Below are positions 23,336 to 35,800 of a stretch of 64,000 nt of DNA, piece after piece. The notes under the pieces were generated by a model that was not told the DNA's origin, ran no database searches, and worked only from the letters and a program-made list of their open reading frames with translations. The stretch is from Bryum argenteum. Lineage: Eukaryota; Streptophyta; Bryopsida; Bryales; Bryaceae. Made by a program: the position numbers and the translations under genes. Where the stretch lies: NCBI GenBank assembly GCA_037043015.1, contig CM073321.1, forward strand, positions 34,636,101 through 34,700,100, read 5' to 3'. The first letter of the stretch is position 1, and every line of letters starts with the position of its first letter.

Positions 23336-24650
23336 AGGGAAGACTAATGATGACATCCCTGCCATGCCGCTGTATCAGATGTCCAAGGATCAATTATTAG
23401 TTTTGCGCAAGACCCTTACGGAGTTGTTAGATAATGGATTTATTCGCGTAAGTAATTCACCTGCAGCAGCTCCGGTCATATTTGTGAAGAAACCTGGCGG
23501 AGGATTGCGATTCTGTGTTGACTATCGGCGATTGAACGAGATGAGTCGGAAGGACAGCTATCCGATTCCGCGCATTGATGAGACGTTAAGATCCATTGCT
23601 GCAGCCAAATATATCTCCAAGGTTGATGTAATCTCTGCGTTTCATCGGATACGTGTGAAAGAAGGTGACGAGTGGAAGACGGCGTTCAAAACACGCTTTG
23701 GCTTATATGAGTGGTTGGTCACACCGTTTGGACTGACGGGCGCACCTGCAACTTTTCAGCGATATATCAATTGGATACTTCGCGACGAATTGGATATATG
23801 CTGCTCCGCATATATTGATGACGTGGTGATCTATAGTGATACTCAAAAAGAACATCGTGATGCAGTTCTCAGGATCATCCGTAAGCTTGCTAACGCAGGG
23901 CTTCAACTTGATTTTGATAAGAGCGAGTTTGAAGCAGGCACTATTAAGTATCTTGGATATTTGGTGAAGACCGGTTGGGGTTTGCAGGCTGATCCAGCAA
24001 AACTTGAGGCAATTCGTCAATGGGAGCCGCCAACAAAAGTGAAAGGAGTTCGTGGATTTTTAGGTTTCTGCAATTATTATCGACAATTCATAGATGGATA
24101 TTCTAACATTGCAGAACCTCTTACTCGACTAACGCGGAAAGATCAATCTTTCCATTGGACATCGAAATGTCAACATGCCTTTGATCGATTGAAGGAGGCA
24201 TTAATTCATGCGCCGGTGCTCGTTAAATGGACTCCAGGTTTGGAAACAACCATTGAATGTGATTCCTCTGGTTATGCTGTTGGTGGCACCTTAATGCAAA
24301 AGGTGGACGGACTTTGGCATGCGGTTGCTTATTTCTCGAAAAAACACAGTCCAGCGGAGTCCAATTATCCGATTCATGACAAGGAAATGCTAGCAGTTGT
24401 ACATTGCATCCGCGAGTGGCGTACATTACTTGTTGGCCAACATTTTGAAGTGAGTTCAGATCATCGCAATTTGGCTTATTTTCAGAAGAAGCAACATTTG
24501 AGCGAGAGGCAAATGCGTTGGGCCTACGAGTTGAATGATTTTGACTTTGAGATCGTGCACAAGCCTGGCAAGGATCAAGTTCAATCGGATGCACTTTCTC
24601 GTCGGGAGCAGGATCTTTCTCAACACGCGATGATGATGATCGAATCATGA
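23315..24650 (+). CDS. pol: Ty3 reverse transcriptase and RNase H
   Basis: A continuous frame of about 445 codons is the best-preserved part of the element. Reverse transcriptase motifs are visible in order: PVIFVKKPGGGLRFCVDYR, ISKVDVISAFHRI, VTPFGLTGAPATFQ and the catalytic YIDDVVIYS, then KYLGYLV and KVKGVRGFLGFCNYYRQFI of the thumb. RNase H follows with TTIECDSSGYAVGG (first Asp), IHDKEMLAVVHC (Glu) and VSSDHRNLAYF (Asp), ending DALSRREQDL. All catalytic acids are present. A frameshift near 23315 separates it from the protease region, and the downstream integrase is broken, so the enzyme would not be made in the normal polyprotein. Confidence 0.9.
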
Positions 24651-24669
24651 ATCGATATCATCGGCTTTT

Positions 24670-26049
24670 TTGGACGGAGATGATGGCACTTTGAAGGTTG
24701 TCGCTAAATCCGCATGGATCACAGATGGTGATGCAGATTCAGAGAAAGAGGCTCCTGCTACAGAGTCGATAATGACCCCGCGTCCCATATGTCCATTTAT
24801 TGACGCAGAGATGATTGCATTATGGGATGTTGCCCTGCAAACAAATCATCGTTATTGGAAGATGCGAAAGGCGGTTATGGATGGTGAGCGCCGACTACCT
24901 AAAGAATGGGGCTTACCTATCACGATTAGTGAGTGTTCTGTAGATTCAGGTCATCGATTGCGTTGGCGTGGACGAATATGGATTCCGGCGCACGAACCTC
25001 TTCGGACGCGTTTGATCCAATCTACTCATGATTCACCACTAGCAGGACATCCAGGTCGTGAGGGTACGCGTGACTTGATTGCACGTGAATATACGTGGCC
25101 TAGGTTGACACAAGATGTTCGGAGATTTGTACGGAACTGCAACGTGTGTGGAAAATCGAAGATTTGGCGGGAGCAGAAGCAAGGGTTGCTAAAACCTTTG
25201 CCAATTCCGGCACGGATTTGGACTGAGCTCTCCATTGATTTTATTACCGGATTGGCACCAAGCGACTGTACAAATATCATGGTTGTGATGAGACCGTTTG
25301 TCCAAATCTATCATTCTTTGTGCCTATGAAGACAATTTTGCACTTGATGATGGCTCACAAACTTTTAGAGCAAGTTTTTCAAAGATCACGGATTGCCTGC
25401 AGCAATTGTGCGGATCGTGGTAGTCAATTTGTTAGTCCGCTTTGGGATGAAGTATGCAGATTGATGAAGATTACGCGTCGGTTGTCGACAGCTTTCCATC
25501 CGGAGACAGATGGTGCAACAGAGAGGGCGAATCAAGAGCTTGAAACATATCTTCGTATTTTCACGACATTTGAGCAAGAAGATTGGGCTTTTCGATTTTG
25601 CCGATCGCGATGATGGCGTTGAATAATCGTGTGTCGCGATCTGTAGGTATGTACGCATTTTTATGACTCACGGTTACCATCATTCGGTCATGAATATTAC
25701 TATACCCGAGGAGGCAGGTTCTTCGTTGTCACCGGCGGAAAAAGGACGCAAGCTTGTTGAGAACTGGCGTAATTCAAGTGAACTGGCAACAACGGCAATG
25801 GCCATTGCGCAAGAGACTCAAGAACGTCAGTCAAATACACGACGCTCGGTGGCCGAGGATTTTCATCCGGGTGATCGTGTGTGGTTGAAGTTGAAGAACA
25901 TCAACACGTCCCGGCCAATCAAGAAGCTTGATTGGATTGCTCTTCCTTATCGTGTATTGGAGTGCGTAGGTACACATGCGGTTCGTTTGAATACACCGTC
26001 AGGTATTCATCCTCTTTTTTCATGTGAGTTTAGTGAAGAAGGCAGCTGA
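24670..26049 (+). pseudogene. Ty3 integrase region
   Basis: The N-terminal HHCC zinc-binding domain is intact (H in STHDSP, H in AGHPGREG, then CNVCGKSK). The catalytic core shows the first Asp in LSIDFITGLAPSD, the second in DRGSQFVSPLWDEV and the Glu in ERANQELETYL. Frame changes near 25290, 25380 and 25600 break it. The C-terminal part (25663-26049) has FHPGDRVWLKLKNINTSRP and LDWIALPYRVLECVG, the GPY/F-type module that precedes the chromodomain. Confidence 0.8.
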
Positions 26050-26109
26050 GGATCCGTTGCCTTCCCAACTACCTCATGATAATGAGCCCGGTGTTGTTTT
26101 GAGCAATCC

Positions 26110-26330
26110 CGCTTTCGAGGCATCTACTAGCGAGGACGAGTATGCTGTTGAAAGAGTGTTGCAACATCGACGTCGTGGCGCGGTTGGCAACTACTTGTAA
26201 AGTGGACGGGATGGCGGAGCCTACTTGGGAACCAGTTTGCCAATTACAAAATGTCATGGCCTTAGACGATTACGAGCGCTTGTTGCGCACGTCTGGTACT
26301 GATATTCCTTGGGCACATTCTCTTGTATGA
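26110..26330 (+). pseudogene. Chromodomain at the integrase C-terminus
   Basis: Fragments in two frames spell the chromodomain order: EYAVERVLQHRRRG, then a tract reading Y-L..K-W-T-G-W, then PTWEPVCQLQNVMALDDYE. At least one base is lost near 26198 and another near 26213. Chromodomains in this position direct integration toward marked chromatin in related elements. Confidence 0.7.
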
Positions 26331-26376
26331 CCCTTGTTAATTCATCAGCACAGGAGGAGGAGGAGGAGGAGGCATT

Positions 26377-26634
26377 TGTCATGGGCCAAGGCCTCGTTGA
26401 TAAGCTCGGATGTTCACTCGCTATTAATTTTATAAATAGAACTTGATGAGAGAGCTAAAGTATAGCCTCGGCAGTAGAGCTAAAGTATAGCCTCGGCAGT
26501 AGAGCTAAAGTATAGCCTCGGCAGTTGAGCCATTAGATTAGTATATAAGGGACTCTTATTCATTGTAAACCTAAGTCTTGGATCAATATATTTCTTTTGT
26601 AGTTTTTGCTTGTTTTGACAGCTAGACTCTTACA
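26377..26634 (+). repeat. 3' LTR of the Ty3 element
   Basis: 258 bp, TGTCATGGGCC...GACTCTTACA. It matches the 5' LTR except for scattered substitutions and one extra copy of the 25-bp TAGAGCTAAAG...CGGCAG unit (three against two). Normally both LTRs are copied from one template, so the unit number changed after insertion or during reverse transcription. Confidence 0.93.
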
Positions 26635-26639
26635 GTCTC

Positions 26640-26841
26640 AATCATAATCCAAACATTCGGCATAACATTTTGGCGTCAAATTTGATATTAAAATAAACGT
26701 AGAGATAGGCATATTTAACATCTGATCAAACGTTGCACTATTCAAGGTAGTGTGTTTAGTAACCTCGTAAAATTTATGGACATGTAGTAAAGAATAGTCA
26801 AAGTTAATAATTTGCCTTTGGATAAATTATTACTTTACCAT
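26640..26841. other. Short unique spacer between Ty3 element and CACTA copy B
   Basis: About 200 bp of AT-rich sequence with no feature; its last three bases CAT (26839-26841) are the target duplication of the next element. Confidence 0.5.
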
Positions 26842-28634
26842 CACTAGAACAGAATAGCGTTTTATCCCGTGTTAAAATCCGTTATCAGAAACGTAAACCC
26901 AGACTATACGGAATTAGTTTGCAAATGTGATCCGAATAAACATAGTGCACGTTAAACATCTAACGTGCACGCGTCACGTTTAATATCGCTTTAACAGCTT
27001 GTGTCAACAGTGACACGCTTGGATTTTTGAGGAACGCTTGAGCGTTAAAAATAACATCATTGCGTCAACTTTAATATAAGTGACATTTGGAAAATTAACT
27101 TTTTCACCTCGTTTTTTACCACATAGTAGTTTTTTAATGGCTAATTATAGTAATATTCCACGTCATAGAGTGCGTTATTGTGACATGTTCCACATTTAAA
27201 TGCGTTACAGAAAACGTAATAGCAAATCCTACATGGAATGCCATGCTCACTTGGACTGGATTTGTGGAAGATAGTGCTAATGTAGAAGGTAGGGTTTAGG
27301 GTTTAGGGAGTGTCGATAGTGACGCACGCGTTTCAAGTGACCTAAACTGCTTTAATTTGTGTTTCAGATAAGGTGTTCACATAGCTGACATATCAAGCGC
27401 TTTAGTGGCCTAGGCTGACGTGGCGGCTAGGGTTTGACGTGGTCAACATCCTAAAGGTGTCAATAGTGACTTGCGTGTTTCAAATGACATACACTGTGTT
27501 AAAGTGTGTTTCAAATAACGCATTGGCTTTACTGTCGTGGAACGTGTACGTGGTAGCTATGGATGACTTTGATTGTAAGGGTTTGACCCAGTCAACTTGT
27601 TGGAATGTGTCAATAGTGACATGCGCGTTTTCATTGATATATGTTGCGTTTATTTGTGTTTTAAGTGACATAATAAGCGTTCAATTGTGTTTGAAGAAAC
27701 ACATTAACATAGCTAACGTGGAACGTGTACGTGGAGCCTATGGTCAACGTTGATGGTAGGATTTGCATTCGACATTCTTTAGGATGTAGGGCCGGTCTAT
27801 GCACGTCTACTATACTTCTAAAACTATTGCATATACATGTTTGTAACTCACCTAGGACTTCATATCAAATGTTCTATGAAAAATGGTTTTTTTGGTTTTC
27901 AAAAAGTAGTTACCCTTTTTGCAACAAGAAAAAAAATAAAATAAAAAATAAAATAAAAACTAAAAAAAATTTAAAAAATTCTCCAACTTTGAACTTATGA
28001 TCTCACAATTGGTAAGGAAATTGAATATGAGGTTTGATATAGATATACACATACAGGTTAGATACTAGATCCAACAATTACAGGACTAAAAATGAGTAAA
28101 AATTTGAAGATTTTTACCTTACACCAAAAGATGGTAGTTTTTGGCAAGCTTGAGGCTAGTTGACTATAGAGATAAAAAATGTTTTTCAGTCGAAAATTTT
28201 ATACTAGTATAATACAAATAGATCCTAAAATTATAATTCAATCATTTTGTCTTCATAAAAACCATTCAAATACTTCTTTTTATAACTTGCACATTTTGGG
28301 GAAATTTTAAGAACGAGGCTTTTGAGGTTTATTCACAAACCAATCAAAACACAAAATTTTATTTGAAGTGTAGAGTCCGAGCTGTGGTGACTTCAAACGG
28401 CGTTTGATAATGAACTCTGTTCTGCATGACCTCAATCCCCTTGGTTACTTTCATTTTTTGTTTTACACTTTTAAGTTAGTGGTATAAAACGAGCACCATA
28501 CCTGGATCTAGAGATGTATACCCTCTTGGAATGTTGGAATGATACTCGGTGAGCTCGTTCAACCGGCAGTTTAGTCATTTAAGCTAGCAATTGTTGTTCG
28601 CTGAAGTACAATTGTTGAAGATCACGATGCACGC

Positions 28635-28736
28635 GCTCCAGCCCCGGAGCAGATATTCACGATTGAGCAGTTCGTTGCTTTGAAGCCTTACAATCCCGAT
28701 ATTTTGCCCGACTTGGAGAGCTATGTTGATGAGCAC
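28635..28736 (+). pseudogene. Captured exon 1 of translation initiation factor eIF3 subunit k
   Basis: The frame reads EQIFTIEQFVALKPYNPDIL followed by PDLESYVDEH and then a GTGAGT donor. This matches the start of plant eIF3k, whose conserved opening is a short N-terminus followed by V/I-x-x-L-V-A-x-N-P-Y-N-P-D-I-L-P-D-L-E. The original ATG is not in frame upstream (the nearest ATG, 28627, is out of frame) and no second eIF3k exon follows, so only one exon and part of its intron were captured. It sits in the middle of the CACTA copy B. It is unlikely to make a functional protein. Confidence 0.7.
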
Positions 28737-28919
28737 GTGAGTAGTGTCGATGCCCTTGTTATTTGGTGTTCTGTGAATCTTTGACGTCCTTGCATGCGAG
28801 AATGTACCCTTGCATCTTCTAAAAACAATTTGTTCTGAAATTCTTACTTAACGAGGCCCTAGGGTTTTTGTTTCTGAAAGTGTTGCTCAAGTTTAAGCTC
28901 TTGAAAATTGGAACTCATG

Positions 28920-29336
28920 TTATCTGAGCTGCTCTGGCAAAAAGCTCGTGGGTTTGCTGTAGTCAAGGTAAGAATATAATATTGTTGAAGTATCAATCAC
29001 CAAGTTCTGTATCAAAGTGTTGAGATTGGTTGTCAAGTTTACTTTTGGTGGCTGCAGTTTCAAACGTCTTGTATGAATGTTCACATCATTTTGAAGGTGA
29101 ATGTCTTTACATGTTGCTTCTATTTTTTCCCAGCTATATAGACACATTGTATATACAGGACAAAGCTGGGGGTTCGGAGAAGTTGACATCTCTGAAGACG
29201 ACAAGGCCAATTAAGAGCGTCAAAAAGGTGTGTTCAATGCACAACCTCTTTTGCGATGTTTCAGTTGATGGTGTGTACAAAATAACATACCACTAGCTCG
29301 ATGATCTGGGCTGTGCAGATTAAGAAGAATCCCTAA
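28920..29336 (+). pseudogene. Captured 3' exons of an unrecognised gene
   Basis: Four blocks are separated by GT-AG introns with preserved frame: up to 28967 (LSELLWQKARGFAVVK), 29058-29096 (FQTSCMNVHIILK), 29159-29227 (DKAGGSEKLTSLKTTRPIKS, then VKK) and 29319-29336 (IKKNP, stop). Introns are 90, 62 and 91 bp. Phase 0 at every joint and the basic C-terminus argue for a real gene end rather than chance. I do not recognise the protein. It differs from eIF3k, so the element probably captured two host genes, or one rearranged locus. Confidence 0.5.
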
Positions 29337-30653
29337 ATTGGCAGCCCCTCACGTGGCGGACATTCGAGATCCATGGAAAACCACATCTCCAAGATGTAGA
29401 CTCACGCTATTTTCACTAGATCGGTGTTTGCTAGCATTTTGTACAAGTAGCCTTTATGTGTTTTTGTGAACGTCTGAGTTACGTCAGTAATACACGTTAT
29501 GTTGCGTTCTATTTTATATAACTGTGTTTTATGCATGACTTTTGACATGCGTCATGGAACGTGTCTTGTAACACTATGGACGACATTGACGTTCATGTTT
29601 ATGATTGTCTACATATGTCATTTAGAACGCTAACTATGCGTCAAACTGAACAGTGCATGGTGTCACTTGTAACAAAAAAAGGAAATTGAATGCGTCACTA
29701 GTGACGTTGCACACGTCACCATACATGTACAAGTGCTTACGTAATCGCGTAAGAATCTGTGACACATGTGTTTAACAGTGTCAAAATGAACAAAACATTG
29801 TGTCACCCTTGACACAAAATCTGGATTCCATGAGTTTCTGATGATGTGCAGGACATCATCCAATGTCTACTGACGTTAACTTTCTAAAAAAGCGTCAGAA
29901 CATGGAACACATAAGTTATTAAGTATCAACGTTAACACTTTATTTGTGTTTCTCTTGACACAAATTCCAATGTGGATGCGTCATTAGTGACACTGCGCGC
30001 GTCACCTTTTGTTTTAGATGCGTTTACGTGAAAGCGTTAAAATTTGTAACACATGTGTTAAACAGCGTCAAGATTAATAAAACATTGTGTTATTTTTTAC
30101 ACAAAATCGAGAATTTCTACGTTCACTACAGACGTGCCCAACGTCATCCAACGTCTAAGGACGTTTCGGAAATCGCGTTTAAACGTAGGATACAAGTGTT
30201 AATCATCGTCAACGTGGACACTATCTTCTGTTTCTTTTTACACAAACTCTAGACACGGACGCACTGTCCAAAATGTGGCGATGTGTCACGATCTCAGCCA
30301 TCGAAGTTTAAATGCCACGTCAGATTTCCGTGCCACATCGAAATAGATTTCATCCATCACAGCGGCGAAAACTTGTTCCACATGGAATGTTCAAAAGCGA
30401 GAAAAGCCAACGTGGAAAGGAATTTACTTACCAAGTTACTGACCCTAGGTAACTTCCCTTAACTTGAATGACATCTTTAAACATAGCACGTTAAATCATG
30501 TTAACTCGTTTAACATGTTTTAACATGCCATGTTAAACTAAAAAGACGATTGTGACATTTTTAATTTATTTGCGTCAAAAAATCTGTCCCTGCTAAACCA
30601 CGTTAAACCGCATTAAAAACAGTCAACGGGGACACTGTTTTCATCTAGTGCAT

Positions 30654-32897
30654 GATTCCATTGAAGTGTGCAAATAGGTGTTCCTAACATGGAGCCATAA
30701 TTTGATACTTTGTAAAGTTCGAGGCACTTGCAATGAAGTAAGCAATACATCTTAGAGTACGGACATAAACATGCACAATACCGGTATATTCCGGCGGTTT
30801 TAAGGCATGAGTATTTTGTAGTGTCCATGGGGTCCGAGAATTGTTATCTAGCCATCGAACGTGGGTATTACTTGCCCTTATAGAGTCGAGCTCTTTGGAA
30901 ATAAAGCTAGATTAATGTTGCCCAATCAACCAACCCAATCTTAATATTTTGTGCAAGGGTATTTAGCCCAAGCTAGGGCAAACAGAGCCTCTTTGTGATA
31001 TAGTGTCTAAACTAAATCTTGGTTTTTTCAGAGACTGAGGGATCATTAAGCTTTAGACTCTGGTTTAGATCCAACTTAACAAATGAAGGTAAAGTTGAAG
31101 AATAAATGAAGGTTACTGAATTGCTTTAAAATCATATTTTATGTGAGTTCTAAATGGAAGACCATAAATGCAAATATTAAAGGCACAAAATATAAAAGAC
31201 ATGATCATGTTGTGTTTTGAGTGACTTCAAGGTACGGATTACCTTTCAATCGGTGTATTTTAAAAAAACCTTTAAGGCAAGTGAAGGTCCATGAGCAGCT
31301 ACCATCTCCCAAAATATCGTATTCAAATTTTCTAAAGCGCCATTTTAATAAGTGAAATGTCGCATATACTTGGTCCAAAAATCGTCTTCTTGAATCAACC
31401 ATTTGATTGGAATATTGGTTATTAAGAATAACTTTCATCCAAATGAATGTCTTGCAATACCAAAACAAGCCTAATTATCTAACTGATGAAACAAAGTCCG
31501 CTAGCACAAAATGCTTTTACGACATCTTTGATGAATCTACAAATTCTATTATTAAAGCATAATTTCAATCCCAACCCAACAAATTTTATGAAAAATAACC
31601 TTGCAATCAAGTAGTTAAGGTTCTTTATAGTCTAACATTTCATCCAAAATCTTGATCTACATATTGAAACAAATTGAATTGAACAATGTCATTTGTTGTG
31701 TTAATATGATTGCTTCTTTTATTTACCCGCGTAGAGGGTAGTAGACTCTTCCTAGTAGCTAATTGACCTCGACTTCAGCGTAAAGTGTCTCTGGGATGCT
31801 AGCCTCACTTTAGGCCTAATTAAGCGTTTGATGTTAAAGGATATATTTGTTCAGAACTTGTTTTCTTACGATATTCTCTTTTGAAGACATTTTGATGGAA
31901 TATAAATATCATGTTTTAAGTATTTATCCTTACAAAACTAAGCTTAATAAATGTAACAAGAAGTTGCACAAACTTCCAACGTATGATGAAGAATATTACA
32001 GTATTTAAAGTAGCTAAATATTAATATGGGAACTTGTGAAATTTGGAAGATGTACTATTTGAACCATTACTAGATTCACTCTGAATGGAATCGGTTCAGA
32101 TGTGAATCAGGTTAACACCTTTGCATTGACATATCGTATGTGAAAGAAAACCTCATTTAAAACCAATGGTCGGTGTTTAGCATTTGTGTACTTGAAAATG
32201 TACAAAAGTGTTTCAAAATTATTCGGATTCAGCGGGAAGTTTAGAATAAGGAGAGAAATCGAAACTCACGATACAGTTAATAATAATGTATTGTACCCAA
32301 ATTAACTTTAAGCTGAAATCAATATCCATGTGTGTAAAATACAACATAATATGTTGTGTAGTATATAATGAACTTTAGGGTATTTGAAGTATATGAGTTG
32401 TGTTCTTAACCATTTCAAGAGTTATTCTACTCCGAATTATGGTGGAAATACTGAAAATCTTCTGTTTGAAAATTAATGTGTATTAATTCAAAAAAATCTC
32501 AAAGGTCAATCTGCAATGGATTTGATGAGAATTGAGTTTAAGCACGTGAGTTGAGTTGACCTCTAGGCCTCCTCGGCGTTAAAGGTTGAATATTTGCAGA
32601 AATGCTCTAGTTGATTGACGTGGCTTCAAAATTGGGGGCGATTGGAATGTGACGAGCACGGGTGTGGACGCGACGAAGAAGCGGTGGTCACGTTGTTCGC
32701 TTTCTTCGTAAGGAAAGCTCGCAGAGGGCAGCTTCACTGGAGAGCGTGCGAGCTGCAATGGACAAGCTCCACCGGAAACCCTAAATCCCAGAGCCCCAAT
32801 GCTTACTCAGTAGCTTGCATTCACTGGTTAAAAACGCAGTACGCAACAATCACCGTGGTTAACTATACAATTGCTCATCCAGAGAGGAGGCAGCGCG
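30654..32897. other. Intergenic and presumed promoter/5' UTR of the P5A gene
   Basis: No gene, RNA or repeat is recognised in about 2.2 kb of AT-rich DNA. The last 300 bp before the ATG are more GC-rich and presumably hold the transcription start and 5' leader of the P5A ATPase; no clear TATA box can be pointed to. An open frame at 32615-33115 overlaps the first exon in another frame and has no recognisable content. Confidence 0.5.
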
Positions 32898-35800
32898 ATG
32901 GGGTTGCCGGCGGAAGGGAAGATAGTGCAGCAGGTGGAGCTTTACAAATGGCGTACCACGCTAGGGCGACTAGATATGTGGCCGTTTCTTGCCGCTTACA
33001 TCGCTTGGACTCTCTTTGTGGCCGCTCGCCTCGACTCCACCGACGCCGGAATCGTGCTGGCCGCGATTGCCGTTCTCCACATCCTCTCCTTCCTCTTCTC
33101 CGCGTGGTCCGTTGACTTTCGATGCTTCTCGCAGGCTAGCAAGGTGCGCAATCGGAATCGAAATCGGAATCGTCTATTTTTTAATTTTTCATTTTACAGT
33201 TTGAGTTTAGGATTTTGAGGCAATTTTTTTATCGTGAATTTGTGATCGTGCTGGCCGCGATTTCTATTCTTGTTCTCCGTGCGGTCCTTGGATAATCGCT
33301 GTGTTTGTGCGGTTGTGCAATTGGAATCGATTTTTTGATGTGTTAGTTTGATTCTTGGTTTTGAATTCGTGGCAGGTTTCCGATGTCCACGAGGCTGATG
33401 TTTGCAAGGTCATTCCAACTAAATTCTCCGGTGGCAAGGAAGTTGTTCCGTTGCAGATGAGGAAATTGGTAAGGTTCTTGTTGATCGAATTCGGGCACTG
33501 TTCTCTCATGCATCGTAAAGTGAAATATTTGACCTGATGATGAATATCTTTTATGCAAGGTCACTTGTTTGACCTAATGTCTTTGCTCCATTGCATGAGC
33601 TCAGTATTAGTGGCAATGCTGCAATGAGGTCGATATGTTCAAGACATTTCTTGAGGGTTTGCACTTTTGGAATGTGGTACAGATAGTTGCTGAGAAGCGA
33701 TCAGGAGGTCGAGATTATGGGCTTCTCTCCAATTATCTTCCTGCCGACTACGAGGAAATTGGATTTGACTTTAGGAAACAACACTTTACTTATTCGAAAG
33801 AGCTCAATAAGTTCCGTAAGCTCGATTACCCGACGAAGGAAATGTTCGGAACCTATGCCAGAAGCACAGGTCATGGCAGTGAGGCAAAGACTCTGTCTGC
33901 AACTGAGAAGTGGGGCAAGAACATGTACGCTTTCTTTCATTCAACGTAGATGTTGCATATAACTGTACCTCTAGTCACGAATTGCTTGCAAGATTGTGAA
34001 GGAGCAAGCGTAACCACTTAACTTACAATTCTCTATATTCATGTTTAGGTTCGAGTTTCCACAGCCAAGTTTCCAAAAACTGATGAAGGAGAATTGCATG
34101 GAGCCGTTTTTTGTCTTCCAGGTTCTCTTTCCTGCACCTCTAATCTGTTTCTGTGATAAGAATGAGTGTGAAGCCAAGTGGTGTAAATTTTGTATTCAAC
34201 GAACTTGAAGATGAAGCTAGAAGCTATTCCGTACGAACATATCGATTGATATCATCGCTAAGTAGTGCCAGTGAGTTCTGACCGTTTTGAGCTTTGCAGG
34301 TGTTTTGCGTTGGACTGTGGTGTCTGGACGACTACTGGCTCTACAGTGTGTTCACCCTCTTCATGCTTGTTCTCTTTGAGTCCACCGTCGTCAAGAGCAG
34401 GCTGCGAACCTTGTCTGAGCTGCGAAGAGTCAGAGTGGATAGCCAAACATTAACTGTGCATCGTGGTGGAAAGTAAGTGTTGAGAGCTTTGTCTCGAATG
34501 TTGCAGTGATGGAACTTTCCTCCATAATCCCACATGAACTAATACAGTCTCTGATTGTCACAGGTGGGTGAAAATGTCAGGAATGGATCTTATTCCTGGC
34601 GATGTTGTTTCAATTGGACGACCCACTGGTGTTGGTGGTGAAGAGCGCACCGTTCCTGCTGATATGTTGCTCATAGCCGGAAGCGCCATTGCCAACGAAG
34701 CTCTACTTACTGGAGAGTCTACTCCACAATGGAAAGTAAGCACCGAGCTTTTTTGATCCAATGTTTATAAGTAACTCAAACCTAAACATACATTCTTTTA
34801 AACGTAACCAATTTGTGTGGAGAATGTGTTTCGATTTTCAGTAATAGAATGAAAGCTTCGTCTCTTAAGTGCAGGGGGCCATCGTTGGTCGGGAGCCAGA
34901 GGAGAGGTTATCTATAAGGAGAGATAAGAACCACGTTCTGTTTGGAGGTACCAAGATACTGCAACACACTCCAGACAAGGTAGCTGACTCACTTGCATTG
35001 ACCTGTTTGACAATTTTTGAGTACGGTATCGTTAGACGGGGAAGAAGCCTCTCTTGTTGATGTCATCACGTGGCGAGTTGGCTGCAGTCCAGTGCTCTGA
35101 AGACACCTGACGGGGGTTGTTTAGCGATTGTATTGAGAACAGGATTTGAAACCAGTCAAGGGAAACTTATGCGTACTATTCTCTTCTCAACCGAAAGGGT
35201 ACCTCATCTACTTTTCTACTCCTGGTTACGACAGACATTCATCCTTCCTGCAGTCATGGGCAGTCATCCTTCTATTCACTGTGTCTCGGGAATTGTAGTG
35301 ACTACCCGGCCTGTTTACTATTGTATGTTTTCCCCAACCTATTCCTTGACGAAGAGTTGACATCGTACGGGTCTTCGATCATTAAAGCATGTTGTTCTTA
35401 TAGGTAACTGCAAATAATTGGGAGAGTGGAATATTCATTCTCTTTCTGGTGTTCTTCGCCTTGATTGCTGCGGGTTATGTACTGAAAAAGGTAATGATCC
35501 TGTACTAATTCTTGACTCTGAAGTCATTCTCAATTTGAGAACTCATTCTCTCAAAGTAAACAAGTAGAGAATTTTAGGGGAGAAGCATACTTAGTATCAG
35601 TGTTGGGAACGTTCCGTCTATGGATACGGATTGATACTTTGATGCTGTGATAAATGATGACCGGTTATGCAGGGTCTTGAAGATCCAACGAGGAGCAAGT
35701 ATAAGCTGCTGTTGAACTGCTCTCTAATCATCACTTCTGTCATTCCTCCGGAGCTTCCCATGGAGCTTTCCATAGCTGTCAACACTTCCCTTATCGCACT

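Larger units (their letters stand above)
21077..26634 (+). mobile_element. Ty3 chromovirus (chromodomain LTR retrotransposon), 5558 bp, decayed
   Basis: A complete element with TG...CA LTRs (21077-21310 and 26377-26634) is flanked by the 5-bp target duplication GTCTC (21072-21076 and 26635-26639). The gene order is gag, protease, reverse transcriptase, RNase H, integrase, chromodomain. The integrase-last order and the chromodomain place it among Ty3 chromoviruses. Blocks such as VTPFGLTGAPATFQRYINW, AYFSKKHSPAESNY and ERQMRWAYELNDFDF are of the type best known from fungal elements and also reported from mosses (Tcn1-like clades). A polypurine tract GGAGGAGGAGGAGG lies just before the 3' LTR (26352-26372). 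Several stops and frameshifts in gag and integrase mean it cannot act alone. LTR divergence of roughly 5 percent by eye implies an old, though not ancient, insertion. Confidence 0.93.
26842..30650. mobile_element. CACTA element (family 2, copy B) carrying host gene pieces, 3809 bp
   Basis: Left end CACTAGAACAGAATAGCG, right end ACTGTTTTCATCTAGTG (reverse complement CACTAGATGAAAACAGT). The 3-bp target duplication CAT lies at 26839-26841 and 30651-30653. Both subterminal zones (26.9-27.8 kb and 29.4-30.6 kb) are full of GTGTCAATAGTGAC, GTGACACATGTG and TAACATGTTTTAACATG motifs in both orientations. The interior has no transposase but carries eIF3k exon 1 (28635-28736) and four small spliced-type exons of another gene (28920-29336), making it a gene-capturing (Pack-type) CACTA. 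Confidence 0.88.

Noticed and set aside
32615-33115. 166-codon frame upstream of and overlapping P5A exon 1
   Set aside because: It overlaps the real first exon in another frame and reads Arg-rich low-complexity sequence.
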